Source of the DNA: UBA4465 sp002292365
Lineage (GTDB): Bacteria > Bacteroidota > Bacteroidia > Cytophagales > Cyclobacteriaceae
DNA length: 64,000 bases
Direction: 5' to 3'
NCBI GenBank assembly: GCA_943788615.1
Contig: CALSQY010000003.1
Span: forward strand, 62,001-126,000
A model generated the notes under the pieces. That model was not told the origin of the DNA and did not search any database. It saw nothing but the letters and a program-made list of their open reading frames with translations. Of this stretch, positions 43,593-53,613 are shown one piece after another (the first letter of the stretch is position 1; each line of letters opens with the position of its first letter). The translations under genes and the position numbers were made by a program.

Positions 43593-44738
43593 TTACTGTT
43601 TTTCGAGCATCTTTTTTATGAAATTAGTCTCCTCTCTTGAATAAGGGGTTCCGTCTGCCCGAAAGATATCATGATGCCAAACATCAGGTTCCTCCGTAAA
43701 CTTGATGATCCAACTTCTCCATGGATATTTTGTATGGGTCTTTCCATCAACCAATCCCCAATTAACGGCACCTATCTTTTCTTTTTTGAACAAAGGGAGA
43801 AGTGTTTCAAAATAGTTGCCTACGCTACGGGCTAGGTATTCGGTACAAAAAAGAGGTCGATTGTATTTTTTCAATTCACTGATTTTTTCTGCTACTTTTT
43901 CTAGGCTACCATCATAGGCATGAAAAGAAATAACATCGGAATGTTCAATTATGAATTGATCGATGGCAGATAGTTTTTCAAAAGTCCCCCATTGGGCGCT
44001 ATTTCCTTTCCAAAGACCGCTGGTAAGCGGTTGAGAGGGATTGACCTCTCGGGCCCAATCAAAAGCTTTTTCGAGCAATGCGAGAGAGTATACTTTTTTG
44101 TTATTGACTTCAAGCGCACCTCGTCCTTTTCCTTTAGCCACATTATCAGGTTCATTATATAAGTCCCACATGATTACGCGATCATCATCGGCAAAAGCAG
44201 TAATGATCCCTTTGATATAAGTTTCCAATTCATCATGCCTATTTAGGTCTCCTAGGATGGCTGCTCCAGGAGCTTGAACCCAACCTGAATTATGGAGGTG
44301 GGGTATGGGTGTCGGTTGTTCTCCAAGTTTTGGTATAGGATGCCACACATCATCGAGCAAAACAAAAATAGTTTTGAGTTCATAGAGATCAGAAATACTC
44401 AAATAGACATTCAATCGATCTATAAAGCCCTGGGCATCTTGCTCCCATAGAAGATTATGTAGATAGACGCGATGCACGTTCATACCTAAATCTGAAGACC
44501 ATTTTAATTCTCTTTCGATGGTATTTTCATCAAAAGTTTCCGCTTGCCAAAATTCAAGTTGATTAATGGCGGTACTTGGATTGAAATTGGTGCCCACCCG
44601 CCATGGCTGTGCATCATACCATATCCAGGCCTTGGCTACAGGCCATTGTTGTGCCCTCACACTAAAGAAAAGAAGTATGAAGAGTCCAATAAATAAAAGT
44701 TTTATCAAGTATTGAGGGAGCATGATTTTCAAAATCAT
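43593..44738 (-). CDS. GH5-like (1,4-beta-glycanase) exported enzyme, 381 aa
   Basis: ATG 44738 is one of several possible starts (44741, 44738, 44723); upstream the frame begins at a TTG and adds no useful sequence. A signal peptide with LLFIGLFILLFFSVRAQ follows. The body is a clan GH-A TIM barrel: LGMNVHRVYLHN, a KTIFVLLDDVWHP strand, DRVIMWDLYNEPDN (about 188-199, acid/base Glu196), VISFHAYDG and PLFCTEYLARSVGN (nucleophile Glu300). The residues and order match GH5 and related cellulases and xylanases. The protein lacks a binding module and a T9SS tail, so it probably acts in the periplasm or as a soluble secreted enzyme on beta-linked oligosaccharides. Confidence 0.88.
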   Translation of the reverse strand: MILKIMLPQYLIKLLFIGLFILLFFSVRAQQWPVAKAWIWYDAQPWRVGTNFNPSTAINQLEFWQAETFDENTIERELKWSSDLGMNVHRVYLHNLLWEQDAQGFIDRLNVYLSISDLYELKTIFVLLDDVWHPIPKLGEQPTPIPHLHNSGWVQAPGAAILGDLNRHDELETYIKGIITAFADDDRVIMWDLYNEPDNVAKGKGRGALEVNNKKVYSLALLEKAFDWAREVNPSQPLTSGLWKGNSAQWGTFEKLSAIDQFIIEHSDVISFHAYDGSLEKVAEKISELKKYNRPLFCTEYLARSVGNYFETLLPLFKKEKIGAVNWGLVDGKTHTKYPWRSWIIKFTEEPDVWHHDIFRADGTPYSREETNFIKKMLEKQ

Positions 44739-44982
44739 CATCAAGCTAAATAATTTCCTAAATGAAATCAAGAATTGGAGAGGTCCACGTTATATAAATC
44801 TCAGGTAAAGAAATATCTGATGTCAGATTTTGATTAAGTGTTTAGTTGATTGAACTCTTAATTAATAAAGTAAAGGCAAATGGTTTTTTATTTTAAAAGA
44901 ATTATTTTTTTATCTATTCAATAAATTTAATTTAATTTATTTTGATTTTCATTAATGATAATTCATTTTTCTAACAACCCAT

Positions 44983-46260
44983 ATGTCCAGCATTAAGCCA
45001 TACTTTTTGACCCTTTCTTTTTATTTAATCTTATTTAATCTCGCTTGGAGTGAAACGTCCAATATAGATATTGAAGTGTTATTTACAATGCAGATCACCG
45101 CGAAAGAAGTAACCAGTGGCGCAACTTCCAATGATAAAATATTGAATTTGACTTTTACCAGTAGTGCTCCAACGAAAGATTTTGTTCCGTCAGACGTCAA
45201 AGTGTCCAATGGTAAAATTGGGGGAGCTAAACGGGTAAATAGTACGACTTATACAGCCAAGTTCAAGGCTATTGACGAGGGATTGACTAAAATCAGCGTT
45301 CCAGCGGGAAAATTTACTAATGCCCAAGGAGATAAAAATAGTGCATCCTCAGAATTCATTTGGACTTACGATGCCACGCCACCCCAAATGAGCATCGAGA
45401 TAAAACAGATCAATCAGCTAGTCAAGAATATGAAAATTTTGATAAATAAAGAAGGAAAAGGTGTTTCTGAAGCCTTACCTTCTGATGATGAGATATTAAG
45501 GTTGCAATTCACAAGTAGTGAAATAATTACAGGTTTTGTGGCATCAGATGTAGTTGTAAATGGAGGTTTACTGAGTGAATTCAAGGGGAGTGAAATGGGT
45601 TATTCGGCCATTTTCACCCCGTCAGAGCCTGGTCCGAAGAATTTCGAATTAGCCGCAGGTTCTTTTGCCGATGCCGCAGGAAATGGCAATGAGGTCATAT
45701 CATTCAGCTCTACCTACATTCCTCCTATAGGTTCTGACTATGGAGGAGGCGTAATTGCCTATGTATTTACCCCACATGATTCAGGATATGTAGCCGGAGA
45801 AGTGCATGGTTTGATTGCGGCAAAATCCGATCAAAGTACATTGTCAGGTGCGCCTTGGTACAATGGAGTTTTCAACAATACAGGAGCTACTGGAGCAGCC
45901 GTAGGTAAAGGTCTCGAAAATACTGAATTGATCGTGCTTAAACAAGGTAAAGTAACCAATGTAATCCTTTCTGCAGCTAGGTTGTGTGCAGACTATGTGG
46001 TAACTGAAGATGCCGAGATCTTTGATGATTGGTTTTTACCAAGTAAGGACGAGTTAAATAAGTTGTATCTAAATAAGGAAATGATTGGGGGCTTTGAAGG
46101 TGATGGCTATTGGAGTTCTACCGAAGAAGATCAGCAGGGGGCTTGGAGACAAAGCTTTTATAATGGCTACCAAAATTATGGGAATAAGAGGAGTGAGGGG
46201 TCTGAGGGAGCTGCCAGCGGTTACTATGGAAGACACGTCCGCGCAATTAGAACCTTTTAG
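44983..46260 (+). CDS. exported protein: two Ig-like domains fused to an Lcl/DUF1566 domain, 425 aa
   Basis: Signal peptide MSSIKPYFLTLSFYLILFN with cleavage near AWSE. Residues 30-130 and 140-246 are Ig-like domains of the Big type (ILNLTFTSSAPTKDFVPSDV with KISVPAGKFTNAQGD; LRLQFTSSEIITGFVASDV with FELAAGSFADAAGNG). From 250 on lies a full Lcl domain: SDYGGGVIAYVFTPHDSGY, EVHGLIAAKSDQS, GAAVGKGLENTELI, FDDWFLPSKDELNKLYLN, GYWSSTEEDQQGAWRQSF and HVRAIRTF. The small lipoproteins at 14511 and 20390 have the same final domain without Ig-like parts. The stretch between WSST and HVRAIR is longer here (about 37 residues, Gly/Ser/Glu-rich). A likely role is surface binding, with the Ig-like part as stalk. 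Confidence 0.87.
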   Translation: MSSIKPYFLTLSFYLILFNLAWSETSNIDIEVLFTMQITAKEVTSGATSNDKILNLTFTSSAPTKDFVPSDVKVSNGKIGGAKRVNSTTYTAKFKAIDEGLTKISVPAGKFTNAQGDKNSASSEFIWTYDATPPQMSIEIKQINQLVKNMKILINKEGKGVSEALPSDDEILRLQFTSSEIITGFVASDVVVNGGLLSEFKGSEMGYSAIFTPSEPGPKNFELAAGSFADAAGNGNEVISFSSTYIPPIGSDYGGGVIAYVFTPHDSGYVAGEVHGLIAAKSDQSTLSGAPWYNGVFNNTGATGAAVGKGLENTELIVLKQGKVTNVILSAARLCADYVVTEDAEIFDDWFLPSKDELNKLYLNKEMIGGFEGDGYWSSTEEDQQGAWRQSFYNGYQNYGNKRSEGSEGAASGYYGRHVRAIRTF

Positions 46261-46304
46261 GTAATTTAATAAATAATTAAATTAATTGAGAAGTCTCGAT
46301 TGGT

Positions 46305-46353
46305 TAAATAAATAGTCCTATTTGAGTGCTGAATCAGATAGGAACTATTTAGT
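46305..46353 (+). terminator. probable terminator after the Ig-Lcl gene
   Basis: AAATAGT-C-CTAT (46310..46321) pairs with ATAGG-A-ACTATTT (46338..46350). The stem is long but the T-run is weak, so confidence is moderate. Confidence 0.45.
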
Positions 46354-46823
46354 TTGGTTCCAGTAACCTGAGATTTGCGTAAAAGGCATCCATTTTAAGT
46401 AAGAAAATCTCTTAAAAGATGATTCATTAATTGAGCGGACTAACATTGGAAATCTTTAAGCAAAGTTAAATATATCCTTCTTGGAAACTACTGAACCTAT
46501 CGACTCTAAATCATCAGAATCACAACAAAAGGTTAAAAAATATCAGGGAACAAATAGGTTTGAGATGAAGCATTAATTGGGGCTGTGTTCCATTATTTGA
46601 GTATACCCTACGTAAGTAATACGCTCAATTATTTTATAAATGCCCAGGCTAAATTTTTCTGATGAGAAAAAATCAAACGATTTGAATCATTGAGCTCTAA
46701 ATTAAAGGGGATTTTCTTCTCTCTAAATTATGTTATTGCTTATCCATAAATCATTTTTATTTAGAGCCAGTCTGTAAAGATAAAAAGTGATGTTTTATAT
46801 TTGACTAGTTATGCTAAGTAATC
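46354..46823. promoter_or_regulatory. upstream region of the SLC12-type transporter with -7-like box
   Basis: No gene in this stretch. At 46796..46803 TATATTTG matches the Bacteroidota -7 consensus TAnnTTTG and lies 20 bp before the start codon. A matching -33 TTTG was not found at the usual distance, so the call is tentative. Confidence 0.35.
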
Positions 46824-49046
46824 ATGTCTAATCTTCGGGAAAAAAAAGGAAAATTTGGGGTGACACCTGTTTTTTTAACGGCACTTTCTACCATTTTGGG
46901 TGCCGTCATGTTTTTGCGTTTCGGTTATGCCGTAGGTAATGTTGGATTTATAGGTACCGTTGGCATCATCTTATTGGGCCATCTCATCACCATTCCTACG
47001 GCCATGGCGATAGCTGAAATAGCTACCAACCAAAAAGTAGAAGGTGGGGGGGAATACTATATTATTTCTCGTTCCTTTGGTATCAACATCGGTGCGGCCA
47101 TTGGGTTGACTTTATATCTGTCGCAAGCCATCAGTATCGCTTTTTATTCCATAGCATTTTCAGAGGCTTTTGATGGAGTCATTGAATGGCTTAATGATAC
47201 ATATCATATATTTATTTGGGATAAAAGATTGATCAGTGCTCCATTGGTTCTGATGCTGAGTGCAATCATGTTGAGTAAAGGTGCACAATTAGGCGTCAAA
47301 ATTTTATATCCGGTAGTGGCAATTCTAGTAGTTTCCTTACTTTTTTTATTTTTGGGAGATACAGGTTATATGACTGGAAATGGCAATTTTTATTTTTTTA
47401 AAACCATTCAGAATCCAGATTCTTTTTTTATTGTCTTTGCCATTATTTTTCCTGCTTTTACAGGGATGACCGCGGGTGTTGGGCTGTCGGGAGATCTTAA
47501 GGATCCCAAAAAAGCCATTCCGCTAGGTTCATTAATGGCGACCTTTACGGGGATGTTGATCTATTTATTCATTGCTTATAAGTTGACCATATCGGCGTCT
47601 CCGGAAGATTTGGTATCTGATCAACTGATCATGGGTAAGATTGCATTATGGGGACCGATCATAGCCCTGGGGCTCGCTGCAGCAACATTTTCGAGTGCCT
47701 TAGGCTCAATTATGGTTGCTCCAAGAACCTTACAAGCTTTGGCTTCAGATAAAATTATTCCCAACAGAGGGATCAATGCATTTTTATCAAAAGAAACTAA
47801 AAAAGGAGAGCCTTTTAACGCTACGGTAATTACGATCCTGATTGCATTATTTTTTTTGATGGTTGGAGATATTAATATGGTTGCTCAAATTATATCTATG
47901 TTTTTTATGGTTACCTATGGTGCGATTTGTTCCATTTCTTTTTTGCAGCATTTTGCGGCAGACCCCTCTTATCGTCCGGCTTTCAAGTCCCGTTGGTATG
48001 TTTCTTTATTAGGTGCAGTGCTTTGTTTTTACATGATGTTTAAAATGAATGCCATGTATGCATTTAGTGCCCTTTTGATCATGGTACTGATCTATGTGGG
48101 AATCACCTATTTCAGTCCCAATAAACAAGGGATGGTGAAGATATTTCAAGGAGTTATTTATCAATTAAGTCGCCAACTACAGGTTTTTTTACAAAAGGCC
48201 GATAAAGAGGACATCAATACTTGGCGACCCTCTCTAATTTGTATCTCAGATGATTCATTTAAGCGTACAGCGGCCTTTGAATTGATGCGATGGATATCTC
48301 ATAGATATGGTTTTGGAACTTATCTGCACTATATCAAGGGTTACGTATCGCGTGAAACCAACAAAAATGCCCATGACATGCTTGATAGGCTCATAGAAAA
48401 GGCAGAGATATCGAAAAGTAATATGTATTTGGATACGATCATCAGCCCTTCCTATACTACAGCGATTGCTCAGTCTATTCAATTGCCTAGTGTATCTGGA
48501 AAAGAATCTAACATGTTCATGTTTGAGTACTCTAAAACTTTAGGTCCTTGTACCGACCTCATTATGGATAATATGCCATTGGTCAGTGCTACTGATTTTG
48601 ATATTTGTGTTTTAGCTAGTACCGAGAAGGGATTTGGGTATCACAATGAGATTCATATTTGGATTACCCAAGGAGATTTTGATAATGCATCACTGATGAT
48701 ACTTATGTCTTTTGTAATCATGGGCCATCGAGATTGGCAAGGGGCAGAGATAAAAATATTTGCGATACATCCAAAAGATGAACTGACCAACCAACGGGAA
48801 AAGTTATTGGATCAAATAAAAGAGGGCAGGTTGCCTATTTCCCCCAATAACGTAGAGTTGATCGAGAAAGATCAAGAAACCAATAGTAGAGTCATCATAA
48901 ATAAAAGGTCTGTAGGTGCTGATTTAACTATTATCGGATTTAATAGTGAGGCCGTTAAACAACTCAGAGCAGAAGTTTTTGAAGGATATCACGATTTAGG
49001 GAATATTTTATTTGTCAACTCATCCAAAGAAAAAGAACTCTCATAA
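46824..49046 (+). CDS. SLC12/APC-type cation-chloride or amino-acid transporter, 740 aa
   Basis: Residues 12-440 form about twelve transmembrane helices with APC-superfamily features: the first helix FLTALSTILGAVMFLRFGYAVG carries the unwound GAVMFLR motif, and IIFPAFTGMTAGVGLSGDLKDPKKAIPLG is the conserved loop before helix 7. The C-terminal 300 residues (from about 445) are cytoplasmic, with an alternating alpha/beta pattern (SLICISDDSFKRTAAFELMRW, and DLTIIGFNSEAVKQL near the end), as in Na-K-2Cl-type SLC12 proteins, which carry such a domain. Electroneutral ion transport is therefore more likely than amino-acid transport, but substrate cannot be read from the sequence. The gene stands alone on its strand; an M3 peptidase follows 106 bp later. 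Confidence 0.85.
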   Translation: MSNLREKKGKFGVTPVFLTALSTILGAVMFLRFGYAVGNVGFIGTVGIILLGHLITIPTAMAIAEIATNQKVEGGGEYYIISRSFGINIGAAIGLTLYLSQAISIAFYSIAFSEAFDGVIEWLNDTYHIFIWDKRLISAPLVLMLSAIMLSKGAQLGVKILYPVVAILVVSLLFLFLGDTGYMTGNGNFYFFKTIQNPDSFFIVFAIIFPAFTGMTAGVGLSGDLKDPKKAIPLGSLMATFTGMLIYLFIAYKLTISASPEDLVSDQLIMGKIALWGPIIALGLAAATFSSALGSIMVAPRTLQALASDKIIPNRGINAFLSKETKKGEPFNATVITILIALFFLMVGDINMVAQIISMFFMVTYGAICSISFLQHFAADPSYRPAFKSRWYVSLLGAVLCFYMMFKMNAMYAFSALLIMVLIYVGITYFSPNKQGMVKIFQGVIYQLSRQLQVFLQKADKEDINTWRPSLICISDDSFKRTAAFELMRWISHRYGFGTYLHYIKGYVSRETNKNAHDMLDRLIEKAEISKSNMYLDTIISPSYTTAIAQSIQLPSVSGKESNMFMFEYSKTLGPCTDLIMDNMPLVSATDFDICVLASTEKGFGYHNEIHIWITQGDFDNASLMILMSFVIMGHRDWQGAEIKIFAIHPKDELTNQREKLLDQIKEGRLPISPNNVELIEKDQETNSRVIINKRSVGADLTIIGFNSEAVKQLRAEVFEGYHDLGNILFVNSSKEKELS

Positions 49047-49152
49047 ACTAGATGACGCAAAAAAATCTAGTGATCTTTTGAAGATTCACTTTTAATACAA
49101 ATTAAAACATCTAAAAACATTAACTTCCATTTTTTATAAAAAAAGCACCTCT

Positions 49153-51243
49153 ATGAAATATTTTTTTTTGATTACATTAATTCCAATGTTATTGCTTAAT
49201 GTCAATTGCTCAGACCAGAAAAAAAGTCCAGAGCTCTATTGGGCAGCTATAGTAAATCCTTTCTTCACCCAGGATAATCAGCCCATTGACTTCGCATCGA
49301 TTACAGCTGATCACGTAAGTGAGGCGGTAGTGACTATCGAGAAATTGACCAATGAAGCACTGGCAAAAATAATCGCTATCAAAGAGGAAGATAGAAACTT
49401 TGAAAATACGATGCAGGCTTATGATGGACTATTTGCAAATTATGCAGCCATCGCTTCGCCTATCTATTTGATGGCCTATACGCATCCTGATTCAGCCATT
49501 AGAAACCATGCCCAAGAAGCGAATACTTCACTGAGTCAATATGGTAATGAGATCAGTTTGAATGAGGATTTATACCAAGCCATTAAGTCTTATTCGAGCC
49601 ATGCCGAGGACGATCAATTAAAAGGTTATCAAAGGAAGTTCTTAACTGAAACTATTATTGAGTTTGAACGAAATGGGTTTGCCTTGTCTAAAGCAAATCG
49701 AGATCAATTAAAAACAATCAAAGATGAGTTGGCGGTGATCAGTGATCAATTTTCAGAAAATATTGCCGCTGAAGATGATTTTTTAGAAGTCGATGCAGCC
49801 GATATGGACGGGTTACCTACTGATTATCAAGAAGCACACAAACAAGTGGACGGCACTTACAGAATAGACTTGTCTTATCCTTCTTATGGACCTTTTATGA
49901 AATATAGTAATTCTGAAAGTGCGCGCAAAGCACTTTTCATGAAGTATCAAAATAGGGCAGCCCCTGAGAATCTTGAGGTACTACAAAGGTTGTTAGAAAA
50001 AAGAAGGGAAATGGCTAATTTACTTGGATACGATAGTTATTCCGCTTACCTGTTGGAAGATAGAATGGCTCAGGACCCAGCGACTGTTTGGGAATTTGAG
50101 GAAAACCTCAAGGAGGATTTACGGGCAAAAACACAGTTAGATGTTGCCGAATTACAAGCAGCAAAAGAATCAAATGGGGGGAATTCAGATCAAGTAAAGT
50201 CTTGGGAGCGAAGCTATTATTTCAATTTGCTTCTCAAAGAAAAGTATGAACTTGATGTCGAGGAGGTGAAACAATATTTTGTTTTGGATGATGTGATTAA
50301 GGGACTTTTTGATCTGACTAAAATGTTATTTGATCTTGAATATAAAGAAAACGCCCAACCTAGTGTCTGGCAAGAGGATGTGCGGATGTTTGAAGTGTAT
50401 CAGGAGGGGAAGCTGAAAGGTATTTTTTATCTGGATTTACACCCCAGAGCCAATAAGTATAATCACGCGGCTTGCTTTGGCATTATCAATGGAAGGTCAA
50501 TTCCAAAAGGATATCAGATTCCCATGGCGAGTTTGGTTTGTAATTTCCCAGAGGCTACGAGCGAAAAACCAGCACTCATGCCACATGGGGAAGTCGAGAC
50601 CTTTTTTCATGAATTTGGACATGTCTTGCACCAAATGTTGACGACCACAGAATTGTATTCACAGTCAGGCACCAATGTTGCGCGTGATTTTGTTGAAGCG
50701 CCTTCGCAGATTTTTGAAAATTGGGCTTGGGACTATGATGTTTTGAAAAACTTCAGTAGACATTATGAGACAGGGGAAGTACTACCCAAGCTCCTATTTG
50801 ATAAAATGCTCGCAGCCAAAAAAGTAGGCTCAGGTATGAGTGCTACTGGACAAGTATTTTTGGGTACTTATGACTTAACACTTCATGATCAATTTGATCC
50901 CAATTCAGGAAAAACGACCACAGATGTCTTGCGGAGCGTTCAAAATGAGGTATTACCTTATCCTTACATTGAAGGTACCTATTTTCAAAGTGCCTTTGGT
51001 CATTTAGATGGTTACGGATCCAGTTACTATGGTTATTTATGGTCTCTAGTTTATGCTCAAGATATGTTTTCAGTTTTTTCTAAAAATGGGATTTTAGATA
51101 AAACGACGGGATTACGTTACAGAGATATTATTTTGGCAAGAGGTAGCTCTGAAAAAGCCATAAACTTGGTCAAGGAATTTTTGGGTAGAGCTCCCAACAA
51201 TGAGGCGTTCTTGAGAGAGTTGGGATTAGAGGAAGATGAATAA
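49153..51243 (+). CDS. M3-family metallopeptidase (Dcp/oligopeptidase-like) lipoprotein, 696 aa
   Basis: Lipoprotein signal ending MLLLNVNC (Cys16). The body is the all-helical M3 fold of about 680 residues. The zinc site is HEFGH at 486-490 (His486, Glu487, His490) with the third ligand in FVEAPSQIFENWAW (Glu515). The upstream MPHGEVETFF and downstream YPYIEGTYFQSAFGHLDGYGSSYYGY carry the substrate-binding Tyr/His pair of dipeptidyl carboxypeptidases. It should cut short peptides in the periplasm. It lies 106 bp after the transporter and 216 bp before an amidohydrolase on the same strand, but no operon is obvious. Confidence 0.92.
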   Translation: MKYFFLITLIPMLLLNVNCSDQKKSPELYWAAIVNPFFTQDNQPIDFASITADHVSEAVVTIEKLTNEALAKIIAIKEEDRNFENTMQAYDGLFANYAAIASPIYLMAYTHPDSAIRNHAQEANTSLSQYGNEISLNEDLYQAIKSYSSHAEDDQLKGYQRKFLTETIIEFERNGFALSKANRDQLKTIKDELAVISDQFSENIAAEDDFLEVDAADMDGLPTDYQEAHKQVDGTYRIDLSYPSYGPFMKYSNSESARKALFMKYQNRAAPENLEVLQRLLEKRREMANLLGYDSYSAYLLEDRMAQDPATVWEFEENLKEDLRAKTQLDVAELQAAKESNGGNSDQVKSWERSYYFNLLLKEKYELDVEEVKQYFVLDDVIKGLFDLTKMLFDLEYKENAQPSVWQEDVRMFEVYQEGKLKGIFYLDLHPRANKYNHAACFGIINGRSIPKGYQIPMASLVCNFPEATSEKPALMPHGEVETFFHEFGHVLHQMLTTTELYSQSGTNVARDFVEAPSQIFENWAWDYDVLKNFSRHYETGEVLPKLLFDKMLAAKKVGSGMSATGQVFLGTYDLTLHDQFDPNSGKTTTDVLRSVQNEVLPYPYIEGTYFQSAFGHLDGYGSSYYGYLWSLVYAQDMFSVFSKNGILDKTTGLRYRDIILARGSSEKAINLVKEFLGRAPNNEAFLRELGLEEDE

Positions 51244-51459
51244 TTCCATCTCTAATAAAGGCAATAAAAACCCCGCTCTTGTAATACTTCTTTTTTTTAG
51301 CTAAAGTATTTCATAAATTATTCTATAAATCGATAACTACAAACCCAGATTTCCATGATCTATCGAAATAAGCCTATGCCTGACGATATTCATGGACATC
51401 TTTCATGCGTATAATTCTAGGGAATGGGTTTGACATAAAAACTCTTTAAAGACATTATT

Positions 51460-53046
51460 ATGAAAATTTTTTTACTTCTCACGCACTTTTTCATTTTCTC
51501 AAATATTGCCTATGCCCAAATTGATGTGGCTCCTGATAGAGGGCGTGGAGAAGGCCCTTTTAATCAGCTCATCATTAGAGGGGCTACCTTGATCAATGGT
51601 AATGGAGCACCCCCCACAGGACCTGTGGATGTAACGGTTGAGGACAATAAAATTGTCAGTATTCAAAATGTGGGTTATCCAGGTCTTGATATCAAAGAGG
51701 ACAGAAGACCAAAATTAAAAAAAGGAGGTAAAGAAATAGATGCGCAGGGTATGTATTTACTACCTGGATTCATCGAAATGCATGGTCATATTTCATCGCA
51801 GAGATCTGGTAAGGCAGATTATGTTTATAAGTTATGGATGGCCCACGGTATTACCACGATTCGTGACCCTTCATGCGGTCAAGGGTTAGATTGGGTATTG
51901 TCTGAAAAAGAGCGAAGTACAAAAAATGAGATTACAGCACCAAGAATATTAGCTTATACAAGTTTTGGTCAAGGCGAAAAAAATGGAATTAATAGTCCTC
52001 AAGAAGCCATAGACTGGGTGAGAAATAATGCAGCTAAAGGTGCTGATGGAATCAAGTTTTTTGGTTCAAGACCTGATATATTCAAAGTAGCATTGCAGGA
52101 GAACAAAAAACTTGGGTTGAGATCAGCTTGTCACCATGCACAAATGGATGTTGCATTAATGAATGTACTCGAAACGGCTAGAAATGGGCTCACCACTATG
52201 GAGCATTGGTATGGGTTACCAGAGGCCCTTTTTGAAGACAGGACGGTTCAGAATTATCCATTAAATTATAATTACATGAATGAGGGTGATCGATTTGAGG
52301 AGGCAGGAAAGCTGTGGAAGCAAGCCGCATTACCTCATTCAAAAAAATGGAATGAAGTAATGAGTGAGCTCCTATCCTTAGATTTCACTATTGACGCTAC
52401 TTTTGTGCCCTACAGTATTTTCAGAGATGTACAACGAGGAAGCAGTTTACCTTGGCATAAAGACTACACGCGACCCGCGCTGCTTAACTTTTTTCTACCG
52501 GCAAGGGATTCCCATGCGGCGGCTTATTATGATTGGGGAACGGAAAAAGAAACTCAATGGAAGGAAAATTACAGACTTTGGATGGCATTTGTAAACGAGT
52601 ATAAAAATAGGGGAGGTCGGGTCACTGCCGGAGCAGATTCAGGCTATATGTATAATTTATATGGTTTTGGTTATATTCAAGAATTGGAGTTGTTGAGAGA
52701 AGCCGGATTTCATCCGATGGAGGTCATTCAGTCGGCTACTTTAAACGCCGCAGAGGCTATTGGAATGGATGGCCAGATAGGTACCATCGAGGTAGGAAAA
52801 TTGGCAGATATGATTTTAATGGATCAAAACCCATTAAAAAACCTCAAGTACTTATACGGAACCGGAGATATTAAGTTGAATGATGCTAATGAGGTAGTCC
52901 GTGTTGGAGGAGTTAATTATACCATTAAGGATGGGATCATATATGATGCGAGACAACTACTTGAAGATGTGAAGAAAATCGTGGATGAAGAAAAGGAATC
53001 AACTCCGAACTGGGAAAGCTTAATGATTCAATCTATTGATCGTTAA
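51460..53046 (+). CDS. exported amidohydrolase, 528 aa
   Basis: Signal peptide MKIFLLLTHFFIFSNIAYAQ. The domain is a metal-dependent amidohydrolase: LIIRGATLINGNGAPPTGPV (beta-sandwich part), YLLPGFIEMHGHIS with the metal His108 and His110, GADGIKFFGS (carbamylated-Lys candidate), ACHHAQMD, MEHWYGLPE (metal His) and TAGADSGYMYN with the conserved Asp. The C-terminal part IGTIEVGKLADMILMDQNPL completes the family frame. The substrate is not clear; related exported proteins are dipeptidases or aryl-dialkylphosphatase-like. The N-terminal charged segment DVAPDRGRGEGPF is a lineage feature. Confidence 0.88.
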   Translation: MKIFLLLTHFFIFSNIAYAQIDVAPDRGRGEGPFNQLIIRGATLINGNGAPPTGPVDVTVEDNKIVSIQNVGYPGLDIKEDRRPKLKKGGKEIDAQGMYLLPGFIEMHGHISSQRSGKADYVYKLWMAHGITTIRDPSCGQGLDWVLSEKERSTKNEITAPRILAYTSFGQGEKNGINSPQEAIDWVRNNAAKGADGIKFFGSRPDIFKVALQENKKLGLRSACHHAQMDVALMNVLETARNGLTTMEHWYGLPEALFEDRTVQNYPLNYNYMNEGDRFEEAGKLWKQAALPHSKKWNEVMSELLSLDFTIDATFVPYSIFRDVQRGSSLPWHKDYTRPALLNFFLPARDSHAAAYYDWGTEKETQWKENYRLWMAFVNEYKNRGGRVTAGADSGYMYNLYGFGYIQELELLREAGFHPMEVIQSATLNAAEAIGMDGQIGTIEVGKLADMILMDQNPLKNLKYLYGTGDIKLNDANEVVRVGGVNYTIKDGIIYDARQLLEDVKKIVDEEKESTPNWESLMIQSIDR

Positions 53047-53082
53047 CTAGGGCTTCTCGAAAAGCAAAAGGGCATCTCGTCT

Positions 53083-53553
53083 TTAACAGCATCTTGAATC
53101 TGGGGTGAAATTATTTTTAGAATTACGGAGTTTTGAAATTCTAATTTTAGGTTTTGAGACAGGGATGCCACATTTTTCTGGATCCAGGCAATCGGTTAGT
53201 TTGTTGGTGAGTAAAAAATATTGGCCATTAAAGGACAGTCCATATTTCCCAATGGTATCCCCTTGATATTCTACCTCGATGTTTAAGTTTTCTATACCCA
53301 GTTTATTTTCGGCAAGGGTGATGATCTCTAATAAGTCTTTAGGGGATAGTCTATGCTGATAGTCATTGGATTCCCACAATTGAAAATTTACGGTATCTTC
53401 TCTTCTTACCTTACCACCACAATCTATAAAATGTTTGCTGAACTTTCCTATTTCAGTGATATGGAAGTGGCTAGGTATGGATGCACCGTTGGGCAATTGA
53501 AAATCAATTTTATCGATGGTCAAGAGGGATTCTTTTATTTCTGATAGTTTCAT
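53083..53553 (-). CDS. DUF6428 family protein, 156 aa
   Basis: ATG 53553 is chosen because MKLSEIKESL starts the family directly; the 13 codons upstream in frame are dropped. Family features: FQLPNGASIPSHFHITEIG (about 19-37), KHFIDCGGKVRREDTVNFQL, NDYQHRLSPKDLLEIITLAE and EYQGDTIGKYGLSFNG, then the Cys-bearing LTDCLDPEKCGIP. The HFH and Cys residues could bind metal. No signal peptide, so cytoplasmic. In other genomes these proteins often sit beside small ArsR-type regulators; none is found here. Confidence 0.75.
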   Translation of the reverse strand: MKLSEIKESLLTIDKIDFQLPNGASIPSHFHITEIGKFSKHFIDCGGKVRREDTVNFQLWESNDYQHRLSPKDLLEIITLAENKLGIENLNIEVEYQGDTIGKYGLSFNGQYFLLTNKLTDCLDPEKCGIPVSKPKIRISKLRNSKNNFTPDSRCC

Positions 53554-53613
53554 ATGGAATTTCTGATTTTTTTTTAAGTAAAGTGGCAACAATTTTTTAT
53601 AATTAATTTTTGC

